Positions 27,306-36,369 of a DNA stretch of 64,000 nucleotides are shown here, in pieces. Below the pieces are notes generated by a model that was given only the letters and a program-made list of their open reading frames with translations, did not search any database and was not told the origin of the DNA. The DNA comes from Thalassospira indica (lineage in GTDB: Bacteria; Pseudomonadota; Alphaproteobacteria; Rhodospirillales; Thalassospiraceae). The position numbers and the translations under genes are program-made. The number at the start of each line of letters is the position of its first letter. Position 1 is the stretch's first letter. The DNA is taken from positions 992,001-1,056,000 of the forward strand of contig NZ_CP031555.1 of NCBI RefSeq assembly GCF_003403095.1. The letters are read 5' to 3'.

Positions 27306-28531
27306 GCCTTTGCTCCCTGTGTGGTTTGTGCGTTCTGGATCATGCGATCAATCTCGGCGATTTGGTCGGGCGTCATCATCCGTTCAATCGGGGTCAGCCC
27401 GTCATAACGTTCAATAGTGGAATCATCGGGCAGCATCCGGCGCGCCATCGCCCAGCGGGCTTCGTCATGGGCGGCCTTTTCGGCGGCAATGCGGCCGCGT
27501 GCGGTGGCAACCCCGTCTGCGCGGATCATCCCGGCGCGGCGCAGGATGCGTATGGTCAGCCCGTCATAAATCGGTTCACGGCGCGCAAGCGACAGCAAGC
27601 CTTGCCGGCGATGCACGCGGAGCTGAAACCGTTGATGCCGCAGGGCGGACGCCAGCCCGCCACGCAACGGCGAAAACAGGGCAGAGATCATAAAGAACCC
27701 AAAGGCCACCAGAACAATGATCGGACCAGTCGGAAGTGCTGCGTGCGCGGCCGATAATACCGCCCCGACATAACCCGAAAGACCGCCAATGACGGCGGCA
27801 ATGCCGATCATCTTGCCGACCTGATTGGTCCAGAACCGCGCCGCCACCGGCGGAATGATCAAAAGGGCCACAATCAGGATAAGGCCGACGATCTTAAGTC
27901 CGATCACCGTGACAATCAGGGCAAGCCCCATCATGGCCAAATCGATATTGCGGACATTAACGCCAGTGGTCGCGGCATATTCCGGATCAAATGCCACCAG
28001 CGTCATCGGACGCCGAAGCAGGAAAACAAAGCCTGCCGCCATGGCCCCCGCAACGGCGATGGTGGTGGCTTCTGAAATCAACATGCCAGCGGTGGAGCCC
28101 AGCAGGAAGTTTTCAAGCCCGGCCTGACGGCCTGATGACATGGTCTGGATGACGGTCAAAAGAACGATGCCAAATCCGAAAAATACCGAAAGAACCGCAC
28201 CAATGGCGGCATCCTCTGTCAGGCGGGTTTTGCGTGTGATCCATTCGACCATCAAAAGCCCGATGGCCGATGAAATCGCCGATCCCAGAATAAGCCCCGG
28301 CAACCAGCGCCCGTCACTGCCAAACGCCACCATAATGATGAATGCAAGCCCGACACCGGGCAGGGTGGCGTGGCTGATCGCATCGGAAACCAAGGCCCGT
28401 TTGCGCAGGAAAATAAACGCCCCGGCACTGCCGGCCGACAGGCCGAGCAAGCCCGCACCGATTGCAACAAGCGCGCTGTTATAGCCAGCCTGCAGGAAAA
28501 GGGCGCTTATGAAATAATCACCAAATCCCAT
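27302..28531 (-). CDS. Metal ABC permease with C-terminal DtxR-like domain (TroC/YtgCR-like)
   Basis: 409 residues, ~100 longer than a plain permease. Residues ~1-285 are an ABC-3 permease ('SDAISHATLPGVGLAFIIMV', 'GLILIVALLIIPPVAARFWT'). The extension (~300-409) resembles the DtxR/MntR winged-helix and dimerisation segment: 'IRILRRAGMIRADGVATARGRIAAEKAAHDEARWAMARR', then 'LTPIERMMTPDQIAEIDRM'. Chlamydia YtgCR has the same architecture and is cleaved to release a repressor. Whether that happens here is unknown. The extension has few of the expected metal ligands, so it may be only structural. Confidence 0.88.
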   Translation of the reverse strand: MGFGDYFISALFLQAGYNSALVAIGAGLLGLSAGSAGAFIFLRKRALVSDAISHATLPGVGLAFIIMVAFGSDGRWLPGLILGSAISSAIGLLMVEWITRKTRLTEDAAIGAVLSVFFGFGIVLLTVIQTMSSGRQAGLENFLLGSTAGMLISEATTIAVAGAMAAGFVFLLRRPMTLVAFDPEYAATTGVNVRNIDLAMMGLALIVTVIGLKIVGLILIVALLIIPPVAARFWTNQVGKMIGIAAVIGGLSGYVGAVLSAAHAALPTGPIIVLVAFGFFMISALFSPLRGGLASALRHQRFQLRVHRRQGLLSLARREPIYDGLTIRILRRAGMIRADGVATARGRIAAEKAAHDEARWAMARRMLPDDSTIERYDGLTPIERMMTPDQIAEIDRMIQNAQTTQGAKA

Positions 28532-28536
28532 GTGCG

Positions 28537-29337
28537 TTACGCCAGATGCAATTCATCGATATGGGTGGCGGCAAGTCGACCACCATAAGTTTCCTGAAGG
28601 TTCTCGGCTGTGAATGTCGTATCCACCGGGCCTTCGGCAATGCGCCGGACATTGATCAGAAGAACCCGGTCAAAATACTCGGCGACGGTCGAAAGATCAT
28701 GATGCACGCAGACGACTGTGCGGCCCTCGGATTTAAGTTCCTTAAGCACAGAAACAATCGCGCGTTCAGTCGCAGCATCCACCCCGGCAAACGGCTCATC
28801 AAGCAAATAGAACTCGGCATTTTGGGCCAAGGCACGCGCCAGAAAGACACGTTGCTGCTGGCCGCCGGAAAGTTGGCCGATCTGACGATCTGCGAAATCG
28901 GCCATGCCAACGCGTTTCAGGCACTCCATCGCCTGTTCCCGATGGCGCGCGCGCCACAGGCGAAACAGCCCGACCGATCCATAAAGCCCCATCAGGACGA
29001 CATCGATCACACGCGCCGGGAAATCCCAATCCACACTGGCGCGCTGCGGCACATAGGCGACGCGATCGCGGGCATCTTCAAACAGCTTGCCAAAAATGCG
29101 CACTTCGCCGGAAAGGCGCGGCACCACACCAAGTGCACCTTTCAGGAAAGTCGATTTGCCGGCACCATTCGGGCCGATGATTGCGGTCATGGAGCCCGCC
29201 GGGATCGAAGCATCAACGGAAAACACAGCCGGCTTATTGCCATAAGATACCGTAAGTCCGCGCACGGTCAGCGGCGCGTCCTTGGATGCGACGTCCAGTA
29301 TCTTGCCTGATTCTGCAACCAGTTTGGCGCTGCTCAT
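28537..29337 (-). CDS. Metal ABC transporter ATPase (TroB-like)
   Basis: 266 residues. Walker [10 protein letters not shown] (residues ~55-63), Q-loop '[13 protein letters not shown]' (characteristic of Mn/Zn/Fe importers), signature LSGGQQQR (~153-160), Walker B '[12 protein letters not shown]' and the H-loop 'VVCVHHDLS' are intact. It energises the two permeases downstream; the gap to the next gene is 5 bp. 55 bp downstream of the binding-protein gene. Confidence 0.95.
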   Translation of the reverse strand: MSSAKLVAESGKILDVASKDAPLTVRGLTVSYGNKPAVFSVDASIPAGSMTAIIGPNGAGKSTFLKGALGVVPRLSGEVRIFGKLFEDARDRVAYVPQRASVDWDFPARVIDVVLMGLYGSVGLFRLWRARHREQAMECLKRVGMADFADRQIGQLSGGQQQRVFLARALAQNAEFYLLDEPFAGVDAATERAIVSVLKELKSEGRTVVCVHHDLSTVAEYFDRVLLINVRRIAEGPVDTTFTAENLQETYGGRLAATHIDELHLA

Positions 29338-29392
29338 GGTGTGTATCCTGCTTCGTTTTGCTTCATGCCATCTGGATTAATATGTGAAGCGG

Positions 29393-30367
29393 TTATGATC
29401 CGGCCGCAAGCTTGCCCTGAAAACCGCCTTCGGGGGCATCGCCGCCAAGGGCACGGGTGATCAATGTCGCATTGTGATCGATCATGCCGATATAGGTGCC
29501 TTCATAGGTGCCGGGTTCACCCATCGCATCGGAATACAACGTACCACCAATCGTAACGTCCTGGCCACGGGCAGAAGCCCCTTCGATCAGGGCACGCACA
29601 TTACGTTCCGGGACGGAGCTTTCGACAAAGACGGCTGATATCTTGCGCTCGACAATGGTGTCGACCAGTTCCTCGACCCGACGAAGGCCGGCTTCAGACT
29701 CTGTTGAGATGCCCTGAATGCCCAGCACATCGAAATCATAGCCACGTCCGAAATAGCTAAAGGCATCATGGGCAGTCAACAGCACGCGGCTTTGCTTTGG
29801 CACGGTGGCGGTGACGGATGTCATGTAGTCGACCAGTTTTTCGATCTCGGCCACATGGGCATCGGCATTGGCATTATAGGTGGCCTCACCATCGGGATCG
29901 GTTTTGATCAGGGCATCGCGCACGGCATAAACGACGGTTTCCCAGAGCTTCGGATCCATCCAGACATGCGGATCAAACCGGCCTTCATAGTCCGCATGGC
30001 TCAGAAGCTTTTCGCGCGCCACGGCTTCGCCGACAGCAACCACGTTGCGCCGCTTGCCAAGATCAAGGAAGAACTCTTCAAGCTGCGCCTCCAGATAAAG
30101 GCCATGCCATAAAACAAGATCGGCACGCGCCAGGGCGGCAATATCGCTTCGCGTCTGACGATAGGAATGCGGATCCACACCCGGCCCCATAAGCGCCGTC
30201 ACCTCTGCCCGATCACCGGCGACCTGACGCGCGGCATCGGCAATCATTGATGTGGTCGCAACCACATTCAGCGGCTTCGCATGCGCAACGCCCGCGCCAA
30301 CAAACAGCGCAAAGGCAAGTGCAACAAGATAACGAGCGATGGGTCGGGCAGTGGGGAAAAACGGCAT
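29393..30367 (-). CDS. Metal-binding periplasmic protein (TroA-like)
   Basis: 324 residues. Signal peptide to about 30 (VAHA-KP). Cluster A-I/ZnuA-type metal sites: His in 'GVDPHSY' (~67), His in 'FDPHVWMDP' (~133), His in 'LLTAHDAFSYFGRGY' (~199) and Asp in 'LYSDAMG' (~280). 'FVESSVPERNVRALIEGA' and 'GTYEGTYIGMIDHN' are very close to the style of Treponema TroA, which binds Mn and Zn. The ZnuA His-rich loop is missing, favouring Mn/Fe. First gene of the operon, divergent from mntR. Confidence 0.92.
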   Translation of the reverse strand: MPFFPTARPIARYLVALAFALFVGAGVAHAKPLNVVATTSMIADAARQVAGDRAEVTALMGPGVDPHSYRQTRSDIAALARADLVLWHGLYLEAQLEEFFLDLGKRRNVVAVGEAVAREKLLSHADYEGRFDPHVWMDPKLWETVVYAVRDALIKTDPDGEATYNANADAHVAEIEKLVDYMTSVTATVPKQSRVLLTAHDAFSYFGRGYDFDVLGIQGISTESEAGLRRVEELVDTIVERKISAVFVESSVPERNVRALIEGASARGQDVTIGGTLYSDAMGEPGTYEGTYIGMIDHNATLITRALGGDAPEGGFQGKLAAGS

Positions 30368-30432
30368 CAGGGCATCCGAAAGCTAATTGGAATTACTCAG
30401 GTAAATGTCCCCTATTTATGTGCGGACTTTTA

Positions 30433-30450
30433 AAGTTAGTCAAGGCTAAA
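30433..30450. promoter_or_regulatory. Putative MntR operator
   Basis: TTAG (30436-30439) and CTAA (30446-30449) form an inverted repeat inside AAGTTAGTCAAGGCTAAA, in the shared 141-bp divergent promoter between the transporter and mntR. TTAG..CTAA half-sites are typical of the DtxR/MntR family. Not tested. Confidence 0.5.
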
Positions 30451-30508
30451 TTGCTATTTGCCAACTTACTTGTTATGAAGGTTTCAGGAGTCTGGATTGG
30501 AGAGTTTA

Positions 30509-30937
30509 ATGGGCGACGACACCCAGCTTAACCCGCGTCACAACAAGGCCGAAGTTTTTGCGCGCCTGCGCGATGCGCACGCCCGCGAAGTGACCGAAGA
30601 CTACGTGGAAATGATCGGCGACCTGATTGCCGAAGAAGGAGAGGCGCGCTCAGTCGCCCTTGCCGAGCGCTTTGGCGTAACGGCAGCGACCGTGAATAAC
30701 ACCATCAAGCGCCTGGAACGCGACGGCTACGTCACCTCACGCCCCTACCGCTCGATCTTCCTGACAGAAAAAGGCGAAACCCTCGCCAAAAAATGTCGCG
30801 AACGCCACCAGATCGTTTATAACTTCCTCGTCTCGATTGGGGTCGATCCTGAGGTTGCCGAGTTTGATGCAGAGGGGATCGAGCATCATGTGAGTGAGGA
30901 GACTTTGAGGGTGTTTGCTGCAAAAAGTCTCCGCTAG
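30509..30937 (+). CDS. mntR: Manganese transport regulator MntR (DtxR family)
   Basis: 142 residues. N-terminal winged helix (~20-75: 'RSVALAERFGVTAATVNNTIKRLERDGYVT') and C-terminal dimerisation helices ('GETLAKKCRERHQIVYNFLVSIGVDPEVAEFDAEGIEHHVSEETL'), which carry the Glu/His metal ligands. No SH3-like third domain, so it is the short MntR type rather than DtxR/IdeR. Placed head-to-head with the TroABCD-like operon, which it should repress when Mn is plentiful. ATG at 30509 follows GGAGAG; an in-frame ATG at 30497 adds four residues. Confidence 0.93.
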   Translation: MGDDTQLNPRHNKAEVFARLRDAHAREVTEDYVEMIGDLIAEEGEARSVALAERFGVTAATVNNTIKRLERDGYVTSRPYRSIFLTEKGETLAKKCRERHQIVYNFLVSIGVDPEVAEFDAEGIEHHVSEETLRVFAAKSLR

Positions 30938-31381
30938 GTAAATGTTTGCTGTGAAAAGGTAGGCAAAATTAGAGGTTTAAGCCGACCAATGATTATGCAA
31001 TCCGGGAAAAGTGGCTTCCCGTGAATTGTTTTTGAATGGATTGGAGGTCGTTCCAAATAGCTTGGAATAATTTTAACCCAGTTGTAACCAAGGCTTGGTC
31101 AAAATGGCAAGCGTCTATACGGAAAGCATTTCATCAGCATTTGTCCGACAGTGTGATTGCAGTTGGTTTCCAGGCTGCATAAAGCTCCTTGGCACGGTGC
31201 TATATGCGCTTCAAAGCTTGTAGATTGACTGGCTCGTATCTAGCGAAAGCCGTCATTTAACAGTCCGTATAGACAGACTGGCAGGCTGTCTCCAAATTCA
31301 AGAAAATCGGTTAGCTTCGATGTTATCTATTACATTCGTAATAGTAACGCAGTGCACAAGGCATGAACCGATTGCATCCAA
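30938..31381. other. AT-rich gap at left edge of polysaccharide island
   Basis: 444 bp without a convincing gene. A hairpin CGGGAA (31003-31008)/TTCCCG (31016-31021), followed by a T-rich stretch, may terminate mntR. An exact 11-bp inverted repeat GTCTATACGGA (31113-31123) and TCCGTATAGAC (31264-31274) flanks 140 bp. Base composition shifts here from GC-rich core to AT-rich island. I see no integrase, tRNA or IS transposase. Confidence 0.5.
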
Positions 31382-32590
31382 TTAGGATGTTTGGTGCGAT
31401 TGATCGACCAATTTCGTCCACTTATCCAACACAACTGAGGCAGAGAAGTATCTCTCAAACGCCGTCGATGCAGATTGTCTCATCGGCTCTTTCCAGGACA
31501 TATCATCGGCAAGCTGCATCAATAATTGAGCGAGAGCTTCAGTATTTCCTATAGGGATAGAAAATCCATAGCCATCTGATTTCATGGTCCTAGCAAGCTC
31601 ACTTTCTTCCTCAATCACAGCAATAATAGGGCAACCCTGTTCCAGATAGGCCATTGTTTTGCTCGGATAGGCATATTTGTAGATATCGGGAGTCAGCATC
31701 ACCAATCCAATATCCGCGGTATTAATGGCAGCTTTAGCTACTTCGACTGGTTGATAATCGTAGAACCGCACATTTGAGTTGGTCTGTTTTTGTAGACTAA
31801 TCAAATCAGCTTTAGCGCCCCCCTCACCCATCATAATGAGCTCAATGTCCTTGCGATGAGCGACAAGTCCCATGGCACCGATCAAAGTTTCCAGCCCTTG
31901 AAAACGGCCCATGTTGCCTGCATAAATCAGTGTTAGCCGATTATTGTATGAACTGTGATGCCATTCAGTCTTGCTTTGATTACTATGCCGGGTTGGCAAA
32001 GCGAAATTGTTCATAAGTTCAATTGCATACTCATTCCCCCTTGAGCGTGCTCGCAGCGTGTTGCGCATATCTTCTGAATGCACCAATACGGGTCTAGCTT
32101 GTCTACAACTCCAGTCATCAATTCGAAGCAGTATGCGATAGAGAACTGGGTTGGAAAAATCCCCAGATACTCGGCCAACTTCGGGATGAAGGTCCATGCA
32201 ATAATAAATAAAGCGTGAACGGGTTAGTCTTGCTGCAAGCGATGCAAAAAAACCGCCTAAAACAGGGGGAATGCTCGTAGAGATAATGACATCATAACGC
32301 GTAAAGATCGCTTTAACCAGCAGGCTGAGACCAAGATACAAAGCGTTAATAATCCGCCAGACGGGACGACCGACTTCAGGTTGTAAGTTCAACCTGAAAA
32401 CCCGTAATCCGTCACAACCGTCAGAGTTTGCGCCCTTATCACGACTAGGGTTGATAGTTCGGCTTGGTTTTCCCGTCAAAACATCGACTTGGTGCCCATC
32501 TTGATGCAATCGGCGCGCTATGGTGCTCATGATACTGGCGCATGGCACTTGGTCTGGGTAGTAGTAACGATGCACCACAAGAATACGCAC
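31382..32590 (-). CDS. GT4 glycosyltransferase, WbuB-like
   Basis: 402 residues, GT-B fold. N-terminal 'RYYYPDQVPCASIMSTIARRLHQDGHQVDVLTG' and the hydrophobic region near 90-130 ('ISTSIPPVLGGFFASLAARL') are typical of the WbuB/WcaI-like group. The C-terminal nucleotide-binding half has 'LIYAGNMGRFQGLETLI' and the ExxxxxE-like 'YAYPSKTMAYLEQGCPII'. WbuB of E. coli O26 transfers L-FucNAc. Lying directly after the L-QuiNAc/L-FucNAc genes, this enzyme probably uses that sugar. It is the last gene of the minus-strand cluster; donor assignment is inference. Confidence 0.85.
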   Translation of the reverse strand: MRILVVHRYYYPDQVPCASIMSTIARRLHQDGHQVDVLTGKPSRTINPSRDKGANSDGCDGLRVFRLNLQPEVGRPVWRIINALYLGLSLLVKAIFTRYDVIISTSIPPVLGGFFASLAARLTRSRFIYYCMDLHPEVGRVSGDFSNPVLYRILLRIDDWSCRQARPVLVHSEDMRNTLRARSRGNEYAIELMNNFALPTRHSNQSKTEWHHSSYNNRLTLIYAGNMGRFQGLETLIGAMGLVAHRKDIELIMMGEGGAKADLISLQKQTNSNVRFYDYQPVEVAKAAINTADIGLVMLTPDIYKYAYPSKTMAYLEQGCPIIAVIEEESELARTMKSDGYGFSIPIGNTEALAQLLMQLADDMSWKEPMRQSASTAFERYFSASVVLDKWTKLVDQSHQTS

Positions 32591-32593
32591 GAA

Positions 32594-33718
32594 TCAATAC
32601 CTCTTCCACACCACCCGATTAACATAATCGGTATAGCTATGAATAATTCTTACCACTTTTTCGCTGACGTTCGGGGTTGCGTAATCTGCTACTAAACGCA
32701 AGGATCGACTATCGCCTCTTGATTGTGTTTGAAGAATTGACAGCCCCTGTTTTACCCGCTCCGGGTCCAGACCAACCATCATAACGGCTGCCTCTTCCAT
32801 GCCTTCAGGGCGTTCATGCGCTTCGCGTATATTCAATGCTGGAAAATTCAGGATCGAAGACTCTTCCGTGATAGTTCCGCTGTCCGACAAAACAGCTTTG
32901 GCGTGCACTTGTAAGTGAACGTAATCATTAAAGCCCAGTGGTTTTAGCAATCGTACCTGTGGATGGAATGAAATTCTTGTGGCATCAATGCGCTTCTGAG
33001 TGCGCGGATGGGTTGAGACAATAACGGGTAAGTCGTAGTCTTCCGCAACCGCATTTAACACAGTCACCAGCTTGTCGAATTGCCGTTCCGAATCGATGTT
33101 TTCTTCACGATGAGCGCTGATAACAAAGTAACGCTCATTCTCAAGGTCCAGGCGCGTCAGAACATCGGAAGACTCGATCTTCGGTAGGTAGTGGTTTAGC
33201 ACTTCATACATAGGGCTGCCGGTTTTGATCACTTGATCAGGGGGCAAACCCTCGCGCAGCAGGTATTCGCGGGCAATGCTGCTATAGGTGAGGTTGATGT
33301 CAGCAATGTGATCAACGATTCGCCGATTGATTTCCTCGGGTACGCGCTGATCGAAAGAGCGATTGCCTGCCTCCATATGGAAAATCGGAATCTTACGACG
33401 CTTTGCTGAAATCGCCGCGAGCGCACTGTTGGTATCGCCCAAAATCAGAACCGCTTCGGGTCTTTGAGCTTCCAATACACTATCGATCTTGGCAATCACT
33501 TGGCCAATTGTTTCAGCTGCAGTAGCACCCGCTGCCTCAAGAAAAATATCTGGCTTGCGAATCTCCAGCTGCTCAAAAAAAACTTGGTTCAACTCGTAGT
33601 CATAATTTTGGCCGGTATGGACAAGGCAATGATCACAGTGCTGATCCAACACCCCGATTGTGCGCGACAGGCGAATGATCTCAGGTCGCGTACCGACAAT
33701 TGTCATCACCTTAAGCAT
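32594..33718 (-). CDS. Non-hydrolysing UDP-N-acetyl sugar 2-epimerase (WbjD/WbvD-like)
   Basis: 374 residues, GT-B-like epimerase fold. '[17 protein letters not shown]', '[19 protein letters not shown]', 'LGDTNSALA', '[28 protein letters not shown]' and 'STHPRT' are all family motifs, with '[17 protein letters not shown]' at the nucleotide site. It follows the FnlA-like gene with an 8-bp overlap. In the UDP-L-FucNAc and UDP-L-QuiNAc routes this enzyme inverts C-2 in the last step. Wild-type-like residues suggest it is active. Confidence 0.9.
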   Translation of the reverse strand: MLKVMTIVGTRPEIIRLSRTIGVLDQHCDHCLVHTGQNYDYELNQVFFEQLEIRKPDIFLEAAGATAAETIGQVIAKIDSVLEAQRPEAVLILGDTNSALAAISAKRRKIPIFHMEAGNRSFDQRVPEEINRRIVDHIADINLTYSSIAREYLLREGLPPDQVIKTGSPMYEVLNHYLPKIESSDVLTRLDLENERYFVISAHREENIDSERQFDKLVTVLNAVAEDYDLPVIVSTHPRTQKRIDATRISFHPQVRLLKPLGFNDYVHLQVHAKAVLSDSGTITEESSILNFPALNIREAHERPEGMEEAAVMMVGLDPERVKQGLSILQTQSRGDSRSLRLVADYATPNVSEKVVRIIHSYTDYVNRVVWKRY

Positions 33719-34727
33719 TCAAGGCATCCTGAATAAAATCGAGCGTCAACAGCAGGGCCTTGATTTGCTCTACATTGAGTTGTTCTGTGTTGTGCGAGGT
33801 GTAATCTTCGCTCTTGGAAATTGATGCCTCACCCTCAACAAAATACTTGGCATAGTTCAAATCCCGATCATCGGACGGAATTCGGTAATAGCGATTCATG
33901 TCTTCGGCTCGCGCCATCTCTTCACGAGACAGCAGTGACTCATAAAGCTTCTCACCATGTCGAGTACCGATAATTTGAATTGCATTATTGGCAGAAAACA
34001 GCTCTTTCATCGCTTGTGCTAGATCACCAACCGTTGAAGCTGGCGCTTTTTGCACAAAAATATCGCCCTGCTTTGCATGTTCAAATGCATGCAACACAAG
34101 ATCCACCGAATCTTCCAGTGACATCAAAAAACGCGTCATTTCTGGATCGGTCACAGTCAACGTTTTGCCTGCCTTGATCAAATCGACGAAAAGCGGAATT
34201 ACAGACCCACGCGACGCCATCACATTCCCATAACGCGTCGCGCACAAAACCGTTTCGCCTTCGCTGCGCAACCGCGCCTTGGCAATCATCAGCTTTTCCA
34301 TCATGGCCTTTGAAATACCCATTGCGTTAATGGGATAAACTGCCTTGTCCGTACTGAGTACAACGACCCGTTTTACACCGTTTGCAACAGCGGCATTGAG
34401 CACATTCTCTGCACCCAATACATTAGTTCTTACTGCCTCCATCGGATAAAACTCGCAAGAAGGAACTTGCTTGAGCGCGGCAGCATGAAAAACATAATCT
34501 ACGCCATGCATGGCTTGATGAACACTGTCATAGTTACGCACATCACCGATATAGAACTTCGCTTTGCTGTCCTTCAGCGCAATGCGCATGTCTTCCTGCT
34601 TCTTCTCATCCCGGCTGAAAATGCGAATCTCACGCACACCACTGTTGAGAAACCGCCTGACGACCGTGCTGCCGAACGAACCGGTGCCACCGGTAATCAT
34701 CAGAACCTTATCTTTGAGAAGTTCCAT
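33711..34727 (-). CDS. UDP-GlcNAc 4,6-dehydratase/epimerase (FnlA/WbjB/CapE-like)
   Basis: 338 residues, soluble extended SDR. Rossmann motif '[13 protein letters not shown]' (~11-23), '[28 protein letters not shown]', and the active-site block '[21 protein letters not shown]' with Asp and Lys and a Met in place of the usual Tyr, characteristic of this subfamily. It lacks the membrane domain of the long CapD/WbpM enzymes. It converts UDP-GlcNAc to 4-keto-6-deoxy intermediates with C-5/C-3 epimerisation. Followed by the reductase partner upstream and epimerase downstream. Confidence 0.9.
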   Translation of the reverse strand: MELLKDKVLMITGGTGSFGSTVVRRFLNSGVREIRIFSRDEKKQEDMRIALKDSKAKFYIGDVRNYDSVHQAMHGVDYVFHAAALKQVPSCEFYPMEAVRTNVLGAENVLNAAVANGVKRVVVLSTDKAVYPINAMGISKAMMEKLMIAKARLRSEGETVLCATRYGNVMASRGSVIPLFVDLIKAGKTLTVTDPEMTRFLMSLEDSVDLVLHAFEHAKQGDIFVQKAPASTVGDLAQAMKELFSANNAIQIIGTRHGEKLYESLLSREEMARAEDMNRYYRIPSDDRDLNYAKYFVEGEASISKSEDYTSHNTEQLNVEQIKALLLTLDFIQDALNA

Positions 34728-34735
34728 AAATACTT

Positions 34736-35596
34736 TTATCCAAAATCATGCATATCTTGAATCAATTCAGGCCAAGATTTTGGCGAATAGCCCGTAGCCC
34801 GACGAAAACGTGCGGAATCTAATGAACGATCGATGAGGAATGCATCATCAGGAACGATCTCGATCCGCTTGCCATAGATATCTTTCACGAGTGTCAGCAG
34901 ATCATGCTTGCTTATTGGGTCCACCGAAAGGTGGTATAGCCCATGTAATACAGGATTTGGCAGTACATGTGTCTCAATAACCCGGGCGATTTCAACTGTC
35001 GGCAAACCAGAAAATATCGCCTTGGTGAAGCCCCGCACACTGCCTTCTTGAGAGAGAAACCAATTAATCAAACTACGTGCGCCATTCAACTCATGACCGA
35101 TCAAGGAGGTTCGTAAAGTTATCGCATGCGGGTAGTTAACCTCTCCCATCAACTTGCTACGACCATATAAGTCAACGGCATCAGGTAGATCACTTTCAGT
35201 ATACCCGCCACTCTTTCCAGAAAAGACGCAATCAGTGCTGATATGAATCAAACGACTCCCAGTTGCAGCGCACAGCCGTGCCAAACGATGAGGCAATAAA
35301 CTGTTTAATGGGATGGATACAAGCTCATCATCTGCCTCTGCCAGTTGCTTTACAACACCGACGCAATTCACTACCACATCAGGGCGTGCGATCTCGAAAA
35401 CACGCAATAAGTGATCCGTATTTTCTGCATCAATACCCGAAACCTGTCTGTAGGAGCCATTGTCGGCGATGTCTCGCAATGAACCTGTGCCGCGTACCGA
35501 TCCAACTACATGATACAAGCCTTTCTGAGAGAAATAGCGCAACAAAGTGTTCCCAAGCATCCCACTTGCACCAAAAATCAATATTTTAGTTTTCAT
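34736..35596 (-). CDS. RmlD-like NDP-4-keto-sugar reductase (WbvR-like)
   Basis: 286 residues, short RmlD family. 'ILIFGASGMLGNTLLRYF' NAD(P)-binding start, 'VVNCVGVVKQL', 'RLIHISTDCVFSGKSGGYTE' and 'DLYGRSKLMGE' with the YxxxK pair. The long WbjC/FnlB reductase of the L-FucNAc route has a C-terminal cupin-like extension; this protein has none and matches the shorter WbvR type used for UDP-L-QuiNAc. The choice of product is therefore inferred from length. Nine bases before the dehydratase gene. Confidence 0.85.
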   Translation of the reverse strand: MKTKILIFGASGMLGNTLLRYFSQKGLYHVVGSVRGTGSLRDIADNGSYRQVSGIDAENTDHLLRVFEIARPDVVVNCVGVVKQLAEADDELVSIPLNSLLPHRLARLCAATGSRLIHISTDCVFSGKSGGYTESDLPDAVDLYGRSKLMGEVNYPHAITLRTSLIGHELNGARSLINWFLSQEGSVRGFTKAIFSGLPTVEIARVIETHVLPNPVLHGLYHLSVDPISKHDLLTLVKDIYGKRIEIVPDDAFLIDRSLDSARFRRATGYSPKSWPELIQDMHDFG

Positions 35597-36369
35597 AATT
35601 GATCACTTGGCAATAATGCCTCTTTCTCATCTAAGCTAGGGTAGTTTATAAGTACAGCCTTGTATTTTCCCTTAAATACAAACAAGCTACCGGCGGCAGC
35701 TCCAATAACGGGATAGCGTTGCACAAGATCTTTAATGTCGTTAATAGACCCTGCTCCACCAAGAACAGTTACTGGTAATTTTACGGCCTTCTTTATTCGA
35801 TCAATTAAGTTAAAATCATAACCTTTCATTTCACCATCGCAATCGACAGAGTTGAGAAATATCTCTCCAACACCCAAATTTTCTAATCTTTGGGCATAGG
35901 CTGCAGGCTCAAAACCGGTTCGCTTTCTGCCATTCCTTATTACCACTTCATACCGGCGCAGAAGTCCTGTCGCTTTTACATCAACAACCCCAACAATACT
36001 TTGACTTCCAACGCGTGCTGCAGCTTGAACAATCAAATCCGGATTTTCTATCGCGGCCGAACCAATTGCTATTTTTTCCACTCCTAAAGTGACAAGTCGC
36101 TCTACCTGATCGACTGTTTTAACTCCTCCACCGTAGCAAAGCGGCATCCGGCATTCTGCCGCTAGGTCGGAAATCATTTTTTCGTTAGGTTCTTTGCCGG
36201 TCACAGTGGCGTCTATATCGATCACCATCAACTCGTCTACTTGCTTTTCGTTAAAGATTCGAACCGCGTTGAGTGGATCTCCAACATATTTTGACTCGCC
36301 AAATCGCACGGTCTTGACTAGGCCTCCTTTTCTTATGAGGAGGCAAGGGATGATTCGTGGCCTTAACAT
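35593..36369 (-). CDS. HisF2/WbuZ-like acetamidino sugar modification protein
   Basis: 258 residues, (beta/alpha)8 HisF fold starting 'MLRPRIIPCLLIRKGGLVKTVRF'. Canonical HisF reads IIPCLD there, and Asp11, needed for imidazole glycerol phosphate synthesis, is Leu. The second catalytic Asp (in 'VVDVKATG') remains. The same Asp-to-Leu change is found in HisF-like proteins of O-antigen loci. It should form the ammonia-channelling partner of HisH2 for the amidotransferase rather than make histidine. ATG at 36369 overlaps the HisH2 stop by 7 bp; the frame is open to 36411 upstream but those residues are atypical. Confidence 0.9.
   Translation of the reverse strand: MLRPRIIPCLLIRKGGLVKTVRFGESKYVGDPLNAVRIFNEKQVDELMVIDIDATVTGKEPNEKMISDLAAECRMPLCYGGGVKTVDQVERLVTLGVEKIAIGSAAIENPDLIVQAAARVGSQSIVGVVDVKATGLLRRYEVVIRNGRKRTGFEPAAYAQRLENLGVGEIFLNSVDCDGEMKGYDFNLIDRIKKAVKLPVTVLGGAGSINDIKDLVQRYPVIGAAAGSLFVFKGKYKAVLINYPSLDEKEALLPSDQL

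Noticed and set aside
26388..27407. 339-residue plus-strand frame over the permease genes
   Set aside because: Shadow of the TroD-like permease; extremely rich in Asn, Asp, His and Arg with no domain.
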